A stretch of DNA of 64,000 bases from Bradyrhizobium sp. BR 10289. GTDB lineage: Bacteria; Pseudomonadota; Alphaproteobacteria; Rhizobiales; Xanthobacteraceae. The stretch lies in NCBI RefSeq assembly GCF_019455385.1, contig NZ_JACOFR010000018.1, positions 96,656-160,655 of the forward strand, written 5' to 3'. Shown here in pieces: positions 25,997 to 34,968 of this stretch. The notes under the pieces were generated by a model, which saw only the letters and a list, made by a program, of their open reading frames with translations, did not search any database and was not told the DNA's origin. The position numbers and the translations under genes are program-made. Numbering within the stretch: position 1 is the stretch's first letter; each line of letters starts with the position of its first letter.

Positions 25997-26294
25997 CCCC
26001 CAACCCGAGTGGTTGAAATCGCTGATTTGCAGGGGAATTGAGTCGCTGACCGGTACACCTGACCGGAACACAGCGCCATGAATCATCGAACGTCTTACAT
26101 CTCCCTCGACGCGGATTCCTCGCATTGGAATTTCAGGAGGCGGACACTGTCCGACGTTCCTCCGCATCTTGGACTTCGATAGTTGCTTAGGTGGGGCAGG
26201 CCGGATGCCGCTCTCGGCAAAATTGTGATAGGCGTACCCGACAGATATACTTCTTAGACCATCCCCTATTTGCTTTTTCCTCACGAGTGAATTG

Positions 26295-27044
26295 GTGACC
26301 GGACCGGGCGTTTTTCCCATTGGGCTGCTTGTTGGCGCCGCGGTGCTTGGAGGCATCGCTGCACACGCGAACACGCGCGGTGAGCTTCCGGATGAACTCG
26401 ATGCCGTGCGAGGCGGCCCGAGCGTTGCTGTCTCCCTCACGCCGACAAGGCCCGCCTCCTCCGAAAGCTCCCCGGCCACCAAACGCGCCGACCTTGAGCA
26501 ACGCGGCAATCCGCTGTGGGGGATTCCGTTCGCCGCCCTCGCAGCGACGCGCGAGCGACCGGTTTTCTCATCGTCGCGCCGGCCCCCCGCGCCAGTGATG
26601 GCCCCGCCGCCGCCGCCGCCGGTGCCGATCATCCAACCGCCGGCTCCGGTCGCCGAGACTCCCAGTCTCAATTTGGTTGGCACTGTGGTGAACGACGAGC
26701 AAGGGATTGCGGTCTTTTTCGATTCGGCAAGCCGTGCCGTCGTTCGGCTCAAGGTGGGGCAGGCGCATTCCGGTTGGGTCCTGCGCCGCATTGAGGGGCG
26801 AGAGACTTCGCTGGAAAAGGATCGACGTACGGTTACGCTCAAACTGCCGCTCCCGGGAGAGTCCGCAATCAGCGTGCCGGTCGAACCGGCTGGACACGCG
26901 CCAGTCCCCGCTGTTCTGCCCGGTCTGGCTCGCGTCGATCCAACCGTGCGAGGGCCAGCGCCTCCTCTTACCGCAATTCAGCTTGCCCCGGACTTCTTGC
27001 CGGGGGCTGTGCCAAGCTTGACGGGTCGACTTCCGGGACTCTGA
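26295..27044 (+). CDS. GspC/GspN-like type II secretion accessory protein (orphan)
   Basis: A 249-residue protein starting at GTG 26295 (or TTG 26292). One N-terminal hydrophobic stretch (FPIGLLVGAAVLGGIAA) is followed by a low-complexity segment, then NPLWGIPFAALAATRERPVF and SSSRRPPAP, a phrase I associate with GspC/GspN-type proteins of type II secretion, a poly-proline hinge (APPPPPPVPIIQPPAP) and a small beta domain (LNLVGTVVNDEQGIAVFFD, VRLKVGQAHSGWVLRRIEG) like the GspC HR domain. No PDZ domain and no other gsp genes are in the window. It probably bridges membranes, but the machinery it serves is not visible. Confidence 0.6.
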   Translation: MTGPGVFPIGLLVGAAVLGGIAAHANTRGELPDELDAVRGGPSVAVSLTPTRPASSESSPATKRADLEQRGNPLWGIPFAALAATRERPVFSSSRRPPAPVMAPPPPPPVPIIQPPAPVAETPSLNLVGTVVNDEQGIAVFFDSASRAVVRLKVGQAHSGWVLRRIEGRETSLEKDRRTVTLKLPLPGESAISVPVEPAGHAPVPAVLPGLARVDPTVRGPAPPLTAIQLAPDFLPGAVPSLTGRLPGL

Positions 27045-27199
27045 GACCGGTTGGTAGAAACGCAGCGCAACAATGCTTGACGTGATGATCGACACGCAGT
27101 TAGCCTGACATTGTTTTCGAATGTCCACACGTCAGCGCGGCGTGCATTTTTCTAGCCATGTACGTTGCACAAACAAAATTATTTCGGGAGAACTCATAC

Positions 27200-28174
27200 A
27201 TGAGTAGCAGGATCTTCGGGTTCATCGCGGTCGTTGTCATCGCGGTGTTTGCGGGCGTGACGGGCGCCTCGGCCCAGAACACCTTCAGCTATGTCTCGTC
27301 GACGGGCAATGACGCCAACAGTTGTACGTTCGCGTCGCAATGCAGAACCTTCCAGCGCGCGCACGATCAGACCAACGACGGCGGCATTGTCCAGGCTCTC
27401 GATTCGGTTGCCGACTTTGGCCCCGTGACGATCACCAAGGGCATCCGCATTTCCGGAATGGGCGATAACAACCCCAATCAGCGGGCGTACATCACCGTGA
27501 CCTCCGGCAGCGCCGTCACCGTCAACGCACCCGCCAACAAGGGGGTGACTCTGGTGAATCTGGAATTGAGAGGGTCGGGCACCGGCGATAACGGCGTTCT
27601 GTTCAACAGCGGGGGGTTGCTCCAAATCTACGGCAGTTCCATCTATGGTTTTGGAGCGGCCTCGCCCTACGGGCACGGCGTCAAGTTCGCGCCATCGGCG
27701 TTCAGCCGATTGGCCATTTTCGGGTCGAACATTAGCGGTAACGGCACGGCCACGACCGGTTCGGCTGTCCAGGTCAATCCAGGATCGGGCGGCGGCGCCC
27801 AGGTCGATCTCACCAACATCACCGCCTACAGTAATGCGTTCGGTCTCGCGATCGACACCAGCGGCAGTTCGTCGGGCGTCCAGGCCGTGATTCACGGCGG
27901 GGTGATGCAGTTCAACAGGCAGGATGGCGTCGTCATCGTCAGCGGTGCGCCGATCAGCGTGACGCTGGACAACAATGCGCTGATGATGGGCAACGCGGGC
28001 TATGGCGTTCGTGCCATCGGTGCCGGGGCGAACATCCGCCTCAATCAGGCGACCATCACCGCCAATACCACAGGCGTCGCGGGCGTGTCAGGCGGCGTGG
28101 TCAGCTCCTACGGGAACAACAGCGTCGACGGAAACGCCACCAACGGGACAATGACAATCATTCCCTTGAAATAG
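27200..28174 (+). CDS. secreted right-handed beta-helix protein
   Basis: A 324-residue exported protein from the ATG at 27200, which has GGGAG nine bases upstream. MSSRIFGFIAVVVIAVFAGV then TGASAQ is a signal peptide with cleavage after ASA. The mature part begins NTFSYVSSTGNDANSCTFAS, a start often seen in large families of Bradyrhizobium beta-helix proteins, and continues with irregular 20-30-residue turns rich in G, N, S and T (GVTLVNLELRGSGTGDNGVL, SRLAIFGSNISGNGTATTGS), fitting a parallel beta-helix. Only two cysteines (NSC, SQC) are present, both near the N-terminus. Such proteins bind or cut polysaccharide or adhere to surfaces; catalytic residues are not evident. Confidence 0.75.
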   Translation: MSSRIFGFIAVVVIAVFAGVTGASAQNTFSYVSSTGNDANSCTFASQCRTFQRAHDQTNDGGIVQALDSVADFGPVTITKGIRISGMGDNNPNQRAYITVTSGSAVTVNAPANKGVTLVNLELRGSGTGDNGVLFNSGGLLQIYGSSIYGFGAASPYGHGVKFAPSAFSRLAIFGSNISGNGTATTGSAVQVNPGSGGGAQVDLTNITAYSNAFGLAIDTSGSSSGVQAVIHGGVMQFNRQDGVVIVSGAPISVTLDNNALMMGNAGYGVRAIGAGANIRLNQATITANTTGVAGVSGGVVSSYGNNSVDGNATNGTMTIIPLK

Positions 28175-28202
28175 CCGACTATCTTTTGCTCTCGATGCAG
28201 GT

Positions 28203-28238
28203 GGTCCAGCCCGCCGGCCGATTTCGGCGGGCTGGACC
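28203..28238 (+). terminator. rho-independent terminator after the beta-helix gene
   Basis: GGTCCAGCCCGCCG pairs perfectly with CGGCGGGCTGGACC around an eight-base loop, and a GTTTTTA tail follows a few bases on. It lies 28 bases after the stop at 28174. Confidence 0.82.
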
Positions 28239-28341
28239 ATGCTGTTTTTATACGGAAGCATCTGGAGAAGAGATTGAGGCGTTCGCCGACCTTTCGCCAG
28301 CGGCGATCACCGCGTCGCCGCGGCCGTTGCTGGCGATCCCT

Positions 28342-29622
28342 TCAAACCACGCGCCTCCCCGCCCGCTCCGCCACCTCCTTCTGCACGAAATACATCGCCA
28401 CCAGCGTGATGATCGTCGTGGTGACGACGACGTAGCCGATCCGCTCGAAATGCAGCAGCGAGCCGTCGGGCTGTTGCGAGATGATCGCGGCGGCGAGCAC
28501 CGAGCCTAGTCCGCCGGAGAGCTGCTGCAGCGAGGCGCTGACCGCGCTGAAAGAGCCGCGCTGGCTCTGGTCGGGGATCGCCGAGATCAGCGCCTGCGAC
28601 GGGATCATGCGCGAGAAGATGCCGACGAACAGCAGCACGTTGACGGCGATCGCGGTCACCAGCGAGACGTGGCCGAGATGGGTGTAGATTAGCACCATGA
28701 CGACCGTCATCGCGCAGCCGAACACGAAGGTCGGATATTTGCCGAAGGCGTCGCTGGCGCGGCCGACCAGCGGCCCCGTGACGATGCTGAACAGGCCGGA
28801 GACCAGATAGATCGTCGGCAGATGCGCCATGTCGATGCCGATATTGTTCACGGTGAAGGCGCTGGAATACGGCATCAGCATATAGCCGCCGGTCGCCAGC
28901 AGCGTCGTGACCGCAAACGCGAGCGTGTAGCGCGGCTCACCGACGGTTGCGACCAGATGGTGGAACGGATTTTTGTCCTGCTTCAGCTTCAGATGCGCGT
29001 CCACCGGCTCCATGACGAGCCCGACGACGGCGATCGTCACGATCGACAGCCCGACGATCGCGATGAAGCAGACGTGCCAGCTCCAATGGTTGGCGAGATA
29101 AAGCCCGGCGGGAATGCCGAGCACCTGGCTCGCGGCGAACGCGGTCTGGATGAAGCCCATCACGCGGCCGCGCAAATGCAGTGCGAACAGATCGGTGACG
29201 ATGGCCAGCACCACCGAGCCGATCACGCCGCCGAACAATCCGGTCACGATCCGGCCGATCAACAGCACATGGTAGTTCTGTGCCATTGCGCAGAGCAGCG
29301 TGCCGAGCGTGAAACCGACATAGAAGAACAGCAGCAGCCGCTTGCGGTCGAAGCGATCGGCAAAACCGGCGGCCAAAATGCCCGAGAGCCCCGCGCTGAA
29401 CGCGTAGGCCGACACCGCGACGCCAAATTGCCCGGTCGTGATGTCGAGCGCGGGCATCAGGATGGCGCCGAGCGGCGACATGATGATGAAGTCGAGGATG
29501 ATCGTGAACTGCGTGAACGCGAGCAGCGCGACGAGGAGTGACTGGTAGCGCGTAAAGCCGCGCTGGATTTGCGGTTGATCGTCGATTGGCGCAGCGAGCG
29601 TTTGTTCGGACATGAGACTCAT
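28342..29622 (-). CDS. MFS transporter
   Basis: A roughly 423-426-residue transporter with twelve predicted membrane segments, starting at ATG 29622 or 29613. Segment 1 is QSLLVALLAFTQFTIILDFI (motif D1-like), the loop 2-3 signature is GFADRFDRKRLLLFF, and the second-half copy is GRASDAFGKYPTF. It resembles the AraJ/arabinose-polymer or drug exporter group, proton-coupled. The substrate is not known. It is divergent from the UbiA-family gene with a 320-base gap; co-regulation is possible. The gene ends 100 bases from the beta-helix terminator. Confidence 0.87.
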   Translation of the reverse strand: MSLMSEQTLAAPIDDQPQIQRGFTRYQSLLVALLAFTQFTIILDFIIMSPLGAILMPALDITTGQFGVAVSAYAFSAGLSGILAAGFADRFDRKRLLLFFYVGFTLGTLLCAMAQNYHVLLIGRIVTGLFGGVIGSVVLAIVTDLFALHLRGRVMGFIQTAFAASQVLGIPAGLYLANHWSWHVCFIAIVGLSIVTIAVVGLVMEPVDAHLKLKQDKNPFHHLVATVGEPRYTLAFAVTTLLATGGYMLMPYSSAFTVNNIGIDMAHLPTIYLVSGLFSIVTGPLVGRASDAFGKYPTFVFGCAMTVVMVLIYTHLGHVSLVTAIAVNVLLFVGIFSRMIPSQALISAIPDQSQRGSFSAVSASLQQLSGGLGSVLAAAIISQQPDGSLLHFERIGYVVVTTTIITLVAMYFVQKEVAERAGRRVV

Positions 29623-29944
29623 TCGTGGTGAGGGGTCGGCCACAGATGGGGTGGGCCGGTACGATTTTCACCGGACGCATGGCGCAAGTTCCCGCCGGAA
29701 AATCGTGCTCGCCCCGTATTGTGGGATCCGTGCAACAGTGTGGACTTGCCGGCCGCGGCAACTCGAATCCGCAGCAATTCCGCACTAATCCGAGTGAGCT
29801 CCACCTCAGCGGCTGCCGCTTTTTGCCCCCGATTAAGCCGCCCTTAGCGAATGCCCGCTAGGCTCGCGTCCGTCCATTTCCCTGCTCCCCGGTCCTCTCA
29901 GCCCCTTGGGGCCGGTCGTGTTGCGGTCAATAGAGCGTTTTCGG
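29623..29944. other. intergenic region between divergent MFS and UbiA genes
   Basis: A 322-base gap that must hold two promoters. I see no RNA gene, no known riboswitch and no repeat unit of the families found elsewhere. A short hairpin (GACCGGCCCC-like, about 29889-29925) lies near the UbiA start. Nothing else can be supported. Confidence 0.4.
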
Positions 29945-31270
29945 ATGGAGCAGCCTGCCTGGAGCACCGATTCTGGCGCGCCCGCACCGTCGGCGACGGT
30001 GGCGGCTGCGCGGACGCTCGTGATCGATCTCGAAGGCGCCCTGCTGCGCTCCCAGCTGTTGATGGAGGCGCTGTTCTCCAGGCCCGCCCTGATGCTGGCC
30101 CGGTTCGGCGCGGGCGGACGGGCCGGCATGGCGGCGCTCACCGACGTGCTGGCGCGGGCCGAGATCGACTACGCGCACCTGCCCTATGACACCGATGTGC
30201 TGAACCAGGCCCTGGCAGCGCGGGCGCGGGACGCAAAGATCTATCTCGTCGCGGGGCGCTTTGCGGATCACGCGGCGGGCATTGCCGCGCATCTCGGCTT
30301 CGACGGCGTTGTGACGCCGGTTGATCTCGCGGCCGGCAACGCCCTGCCGTTCGATCGCGCCGCCATCGACCGCATCGACAGCCGCGCGCGCAACAGTGCC
30401 GGCCTGAAAACCTGGGCGAAGGCGCTGCGCGTCTATCAATACGCCAAGAACACGCTGGTGTTCGTGCCAGCGATCACCGCGCATCAGATGAACTGGCCGA
30501 CGCTCGGCTATGCGCTGCTGGCGTTCATGGCGTTCTCGGCCTGTGCCTCGGGCGCCTATCTGATGAACGATCTGCTCGATCTCGCCGCGGACCGGCAGCA
30601 TCCGACCAAGTGCCATCGCGCGCTCGCGGCCGGCGATCTCAAGATCTCGTCCGCGCTGCTCGCGATCCCTGCCCTGTGGCTGTTCGCGGTCGCTGCCTCC
30701 CTCTTGATCTCGCCTTTGTTCCTCGGCGTGCTCGGCGCTTATCTCGCCACCACGATCGCCTATTCGCTCGTCCTCAAGCGCAAGATGCTGGTCGACGTCG
30801 TCACGCTCGCCGGCCTTTACAGCCTGCGCATCATCGCCGGCGCCGTCGGCGTCGGCGTCGTGCTGTCGGAATGGCTGCTGATCTTCTCGCTGTTCGTGTT
30901 CACCTCACTGGCGCTGATCAAGCGCTTCAGCGAACTCAGCATGCGCGAGAGTGCCGGCCTTGCCGATCCCTCCAACCGCGACTATCGCGTCACCGATCTG
31001 CAGATCATCGCCGCCATGGCGGCAGCGAGCGCGATGAACGCGGTGACGGTGTTCTCGCTCTACGTCTCCTCCTCCGCGGTGATGCCGCTCTACAGCCGGC
31101 CCTGGATGCTGTGGCTGCTCAATCCGCTGCTGCTGTACTGGTTCGGCCGGGCCTTGATGATGGCGCATCGCCGCGAGATGCCGGACGATCCTATTCTGTA
31201 TGCGTTCCGCGACGGCCCCAGCCGCATCACCGTCGCCGCGATGATCTGCATCATGCTGGCCGCGATCTGA
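29945..31270 (+). CDS. HAD-like/UbiA fusion, probable polyprenyl-phosphate phosphoribosyltransferase
   Basis: A 441-residue protein from the ATG at 29945 (a TTG at 29906 is also in frame). Residues 20-150 look like a haloacid-dehalogenase domain, but motif I is altered (VIDLEGALLRS, E30 in place of the second aspartate) and motif II is not clear. Residues 160-441 are a UbiA membrane transferase with the metal-binding NDLLDLAADRQHPTK (N208, D209, D212, D216) and a second acidic region after KRKMLVDVVTLAGLYSLRII. HPTKCHRALAAGDL recalls mycobacterial DPPR synthase, which puts 5-phosphoribose on decaprenyl phosphate. With the DprE1/E2-like pair 5 kb upstream this would supply the pathway's first step. 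Confidence 0.8.
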   Translation: MEQPAWSTDSGAPAPSATVAAARTLVIDLEGALLRSQLLMEALFSRPALMLARFGAGGRAGMAALTDVLARAEIDYAHLPYDTDVLNQALAARARDAKIYLVAGRFADHAAGIAAHLGFDGVVTPVDLAAGNALPFDRAAIDRIDSRARNSAGLKTWAKALRVYQYAKNTLVFVPAITAHQMNWPTLGYALLAFMAFSACASGAYLMNDLLDLAADRQHPTKCHRALAAGDLKISSALLAIPALWLFAVAASLLISPLFLGVLGAYLATTIAYSLVLKRKMLVDVVTLAGLYSLRIIAGAVGVGVVLSEWLLIFSLFVFTSLALIKRFSELSMRESAGLADPSNRDYRVTDLQIIAAMAAASAMNAVTVFSLYVSSSAVMPLYSRPWMLWLLNPLLLYWFGRALMMAHRREMPDDPILYAFRDGPSRITVAAMICIMLAAI

Positions 31271-31381
31271 CGGCCCGCTTGCGTGGCCTGCCCGCAGTGG
31301 CTACATCGCGGGTAATCCGATTAACTTATGCTGCCGACGGATCGATTCGACCCAAGGTTTTGACCAAGGTTTTGACACGCC

Positions 31382-31996
31382 ATGACCGTACGCCTGCATC
31401 GCGGCGATTTGCCCGACCTGTCCCGCTACACCTCGGCGGTCGCAATCGACACCGAGACCATGGGGCTGAACCCGCACCGTGACCGGCTCTGCGTGGTGCA
31501 GCTCTCGCCGGGCGACGGCAGCGCCGACGTGGTGCAGATCCCCAAGGGTCACACCGACGCGCCGAACCTGAAGGCGCTGCTGGCCAATCCGGCCATCACG
31601 AAAATCTTCCATTTCGCGCGGTTCGACGTCGCGGTGCTGTACCAGACCTTCGGCGTCATGACCGGGCCGATCTACTGCACCAAGATCGCCTCCCGCCTGA
31701 CCCGCACCTATACCGATCGCCATGGCCTGAAGGACCTTGTCCGCGAGGTGCTCAATGTCGATCTCTCCAAGCAGCAGCAATCCAGCGACTGGGGCTCCGA
31801 CAGCCTGACTGAGCCGCAGCTCGCCTATGCCGCCTCCGACGTGCTGCACCTGCACGCCCTGCGCGAGCGGCTCGACGCCATGCTGGTGCGGGAGGGCCGC
31901 TCCCAGCTGGCAAAGGCCTGTTTCGAGTTCCTGCCGACCCGCTGCCTGCTCGACCTGCAGGGTTGGGAGGAAGAGGACATTTTCGCGCATTCCTGA
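31382..31996 (+). CDS. ribonuclease D-like 3'-5' exonuclease
   Basis: A 204-residue DEDD exonuclease. The ExoI motif is AIDTETMGLNPHRDRL (D and E), ExoII is FHFARFDVAVLYQTF (D), and ExoIII LAYAASDVLHLHALRERL (Y and D) is of the DEDDy type. E. coli RNase D is 375 residues with two HRDC domains; this protein stops after the catalytic domain, as is common in alphaproteobacteria. It would trim 3' ends of tRNA and other small RNAs. It is followed by lptC on the same strand after 142 bases. Confidence 0.9.
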   Translation: MTVRLHRGDLPDLSRYTSAVAIDTETMGLNPHRDRLCVVQLSPGDGSADVVQIPKGHTDAPNLKALLANPAITKIFHFARFDVAVLYQTFGVMTGPIYCTKIASRLTRTYTDRHGLKDLVREVLNVDLSKQQQSSDWGSDSLTEPQLAYAASDVLHLHALRERLDAMLVREGRSQLAKACFEFLPTRCLLDLQGWEEEDIFAHS

Positions 31997-32138
31997 GCCG
32001 TCACCCGCCGGCTAGGTTGGGCCAGCGCCCCGTTTCGGACACTTTCCTGCGGCCTGTCCAAGGCTGCATATCTTGGCGGCGCCGGTTACAATGGCCCGCC
32101 TATAGACCGGACAAGGCGAGCGACACCCTGGAGCACAG

Positions 32139-32858
32139 GTGAATTCGGCCCAGAATCCCACCTACGACGCCGCGCTTGCGGCGAAGTTCGCCAGCGCGGC
32201 GCGCCATAGCCGTCTGGTGCGGATTCTTCGCGTCGCGGTCCCGGTGACAGTGGCTGCGTCCATGGCGGCGATCGTCGCGGTCTCGACCTTCCTCAATCCG
32301 TTCCAGATCCCGGTGAAGCTCGACTCCGGAAATCTCGTGGTAACCGGCACCAAGATCACGATGGAATCGCCGCATATGTCCGGCTTCACCCCGGACCAGC
32401 GGCCCTACGAGCTCTGGGCCAAGACCGCGACGCAGGACATCACCGACCCCGATCATGTCGATCTCGCCGACCTGCGCGCAAAGGTGCTGATGGAGGATCA
32501 ATCGACCTTGTTCCTCGATGCAAAAACCGGCCGCTTCGACAACAAGCAGCAGCAGCTCGATCTGCACAAGGACATCTTCCTGCGCACCTCGACCGGCTAT
32601 GAGGCGCGGCTGAATTCCGCCTTCGTCGACATGAACAAGGGCACCGTCTCCTCGGACGAGCGCGTCGACGTCAAGCTGACCAACGGCACACTGACCGCCG
32701 ATCGCTTGCGCATCACCGAAGGCGGCGACGTCATTCGTTTCGAAGGCAATGTGGTGATGCATCTGGACAAGCTGGACGACGGCGCCGCGCAGCCCGCACC
32801 GGTCGAGCCTGCGCCGCCGCAGGCCAAATCGAAGAACAAATCCGCCAATTCAAAGTGA
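32139..32858 (+). CDS. lptC: LPS export protein LptC
   Basis: A 239-residue bitopic membrane protein starting at GTG 32139 with GGAG nine bases before it. One N-terminal membrane segment (VAVPVTVAASMAAIVAVSTF, about 30-50) is followed by a periplasmic beta-jellyroll (IPVKLDSGNLVVTGTKITME, FTPDQRPYELWAKTATQDIT). LptC passes lipopolysaccharide from LptBFG to LptA. The C-terminus is proline- and lysine-rich. The stop overlaps the GTG of lptA by four bases. Confidence 0.9.
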   Translation: MNSAQNPTYDAALAAKFASAARHSRLVRILRVAVPVTVAASMAAIVAVSTFLNPFQIPVKLDSGNLVVTGTKITMESPHMSGFTPDQRPYELWAKTATQDITDPDHVDLADLRAKVLMEDQSTLFLDAKTGRFDNKQQQLDLHKDIFLRTSTGYEARLNSAFVDMNKGTVSSDERVDVKLTNGTLTADRLRITEGGDVIRFEGNVVMHLDKLDDGAAQPAPVEPAPPQAKSKNKSANSK

Positions 32859-33622
32859 TTTTCATGATCTCGTCTTTTCCGCGCAACGACGGCAGGCGCA
32901 GCGCCATCATCAATGCGGCCGCACTCGCTGCCGCGTTCACGCTTGTCGCAACCGGTGCGGCGCTTGCACAGAGCACGGTGCAGGGCCAGCCCAACGCACT
33001 GCAAGGCTTTTCGCAGAATCGCGATCAGCCGATCCAGATCGAAGCCGCTTCGCTCGAGATGCGCGACAAGAAGAAGGAGGCGACCTTCTCCGGTAATGTG
33101 AAGGTCATCCAGGGCGACACCACCATGACCTCGAAGACGCTCGTGGTGTTCTACGAGTCCAGCGGCGGCGACAAGCCGGCGACGCCGCAGCAGCCTGCGC
33201 CGGCCAAGGGCGCGAAGGCACCTCCGATGCAGTCTGCGACACCGGGGCCAGGCGGCAGCTCCTCGATCAAGCGGCTCGAGGCCCACGGCAATGTCGTGGT
33301 GACCCAGAAGGACCAGGTCGTCACGGGCGAGACGGCCGTCTTCGATACCAAGACCAACCTCATCACCATGTTCGGCGGGGGTTCGGGCCAGGTGGTCATG
33401 ACGCAGTGCAAGAACGTGATGCGCGGCGACCGGCTGAAGGTCGACATGACCACCGGCGTGTCGCGGGTGGAATCCGACAGCGGCCGGGTGCAGGTATTGC
33501 TACCCCAGGGCGCCGGCAATGATTGCGGATCCGGCAGCCCCGCCGCTCCAGCTGCTCCAGCCGCTCCGGCCAAACCCGGCGCAGCTTCGCCGCTGCAGCT
33601 GCCCGGACTCGGGAAAAAGTAA
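32855..33622 (+). CDS. lptA: LPS transport periplasmic protein LptA
   Basis: A 255-residue periplasmic protein; the GTG at 32855 overlaps the lptC stop (GTGA), and an ATG at 32864 is the alternative. A signal peptide follows (INAAALAAAFTLVATGAALA, cleavage near LAQ). The OstA/LptA domain is visible in QPIQIEAASLEMRDKKKEAT, FSGNVKVIQGDTTMTSKTLV and KRLEAHGNVVVTQKDQVVTG. A proline/alanine-rich insertion interrupts the jellyroll near residues 106-130, and the C-terminus is alanine/proline rich. It forms the bridge that carries LPS across the periplasm. Confidence 0.93.
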   Translation: MIFMISSFPRNDGRRSAIINAAALAAAFTLVATGAALAQSTVQGQPNALQGFSQNRDQPIQIEAASLEMRDKKKEATFSGNVKVIQGDTTMTSKTLVVFYESSGGDKPATPQQPAPAKGAKAPPMQSATPGPGGSSSIKRLEAHGNVVVTQKDQVVTGETAVFDTKTNLITMFGGGSGQVVMTQCKNVMRGDRLKVDMTTGVSRVESDSGRVQVLLPQGAGNDCGSGSPAAPAAPAAPAKPGAASPLQLPGLGKK

Positions 33623-33857
33623 ATTCCGAAAGGAAACTCAACGGCTTGCGTCAGATGCGACCGATCCGAGGTTGAAGCTTGCGTGGTGAGGCTGTATCTA
33701 GCGCGCAGGGCTTTCGAAGCGGGGTCCGCCGCTTTTCGGGCGTGTTTCACTGGGCATGAGACATCCCTTCACTCATGCTGTGTCGGCGAATCGCAAAGCC
33801 GGTGCAGCAGATTGCGCGAATGCCGCGCAAGAGAACGCGCAAGGCTAGAAGGCGGGG

Positions 33858-34877
33858 ATGGTCGATCTCTTCAGCATGTTCCGTCGGCGCCCCGCCAAGC
33901 GCGGCCGGCCAGGATTTGCGCGTCAGGACATCACTGACCTCGGCAGTAGCGTCGGCGGTCTCGTGCCCAGCCCCGTCAGGGATGCACCGCCGATTGCCCG
34001 AGACCAGCCGATGCGTGCGCCCGACCAGTTCCAAGGGGATTACAGCGGGGATTACAGCGCGGACTACCAGGCCGAGCCGTCGCGCGCCCCGGTCCACCCG
34101 GTCAGGGCCGCCGTCCGGCCCAACGGCGCCGGCGGGCCGCAGCTTCTGAAGCGGCCGGGCTTCCTGGCTGTGCATAGCGTGGAAAAGAGTTTTGGCAGCC
34201 GCCAGGTCGTGCGCGGCGTCAGCATCTATGTGCGCCGCGGCGAAGCCGTCGGTCTGCTCGGCCCGAACGGTGCCGGCAAGACCACCGTGTTCTACATGAT
34301 CACCGGCCTGATCAAGGCCGATCGCGGCGCGATCGAGCTCGATGGTCACGACGTCACCAAGCTGCCGATGTATCAGCGCGCGCGGCTCGGCATCGGCTAT
34401 CTGCCGCAGGAAGCCTCGATCTTCCGCGGCCTCACCGTCGAGCAGAACATCCGCGCCGTGCTCGAAGTGGTCGAGCCCTCGCGCAAGAAGCGCGAGCAGC
34501 AACTCGACTCGCTGCTGGACGAATTCAACATCACGCGCCTGCGGAAATCGCCGTCGATTGCGCTGTCGGGCGGTGAGCGTCGCCGCGTCGAGATCGCGCG
34601 CGCACTCGCCACGCGTCCGAACTACATGCTGCTCGACGAGCCTTTCGCGGGCATCGATCCGATCGCGGTCGGCGACATCCAGGATCTCGTCCGCCATCTC
34701 ACCAATCGTGGCATCGGTGTGCTCATCACCGACCACAATGTGCGCGAGACGCTCGGCCTCACCGACCGTGCCTATATCGTCTATGCCGGTGAAATCTTGA
34801 CTGAGGGAAGCCCGGATGAGATCGTTGCGGACCCGGATGTCCGCCGCCTTTACCTTGGCGAGGAATTCCGCCTCTAG
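33858..34877 (+). CDS. lptB: LPS export ABC transporter ATP-binding protein LptB, long N-terminus
   Basis: A 339-residue ATPase. Residues 1-100 form a proline-rich extension absent from E. coli LptB (241 residues), with a small repeat GDYSGDYSADY near 60-70 that also shows as repeated GGGGATTACAGC-like DNA at 34035-34065. From residue 102 the ABC domain is standard: Walker A GLLGPNGAGKTTVFYMIT, Q-loop IGYLPQEASIFR, signature LSGGERRRVEIARALA, Walker B YMLLDEPFAGID and the switch ITDHNV. It powers LPS extraction with LptF/LptG, which are not in the window. rpoN follows after 91 bases. Confidence 0.93.
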   Translation: MVDLFSMFRRRPAKRGRPGFARQDITDLGSSVGGLVPSPVRDAPPIARDQPMRAPDQFQGDYSGDYSADYQAEPSRAPVHPVRAAVRPNGAGGPQLLKRPGFLAVHSVEKSFGSRQVVRGVSIYVRRGEAVGLLGPNGAGKTTVFYMITGLIKADRGAIELDGHDVTKLPMYQRARLGIGYLPQEASIFRGLTVEQNIRAVLEVVEPSRKKREQQLDSLLDEFNITRLRKSPSIALSGGERRRVEIARALATRPNYMLLDEPFAGIDPIAVGDIQDLVRHLTNRGIGVLITDHNVRETLGLTDRAYIVYAGEILTEGSPDEIVADPDVRRLYLGEEFRL

Positions 34878-34968
34878 CCCGTTTTTGCGTTTCGTCAAGA
34901 CGTGTACATCGGGCTCAGACTAGGATAAGCAAAAATCGGACCAATTTTTTGGGAACGGTTCTTGCTTC

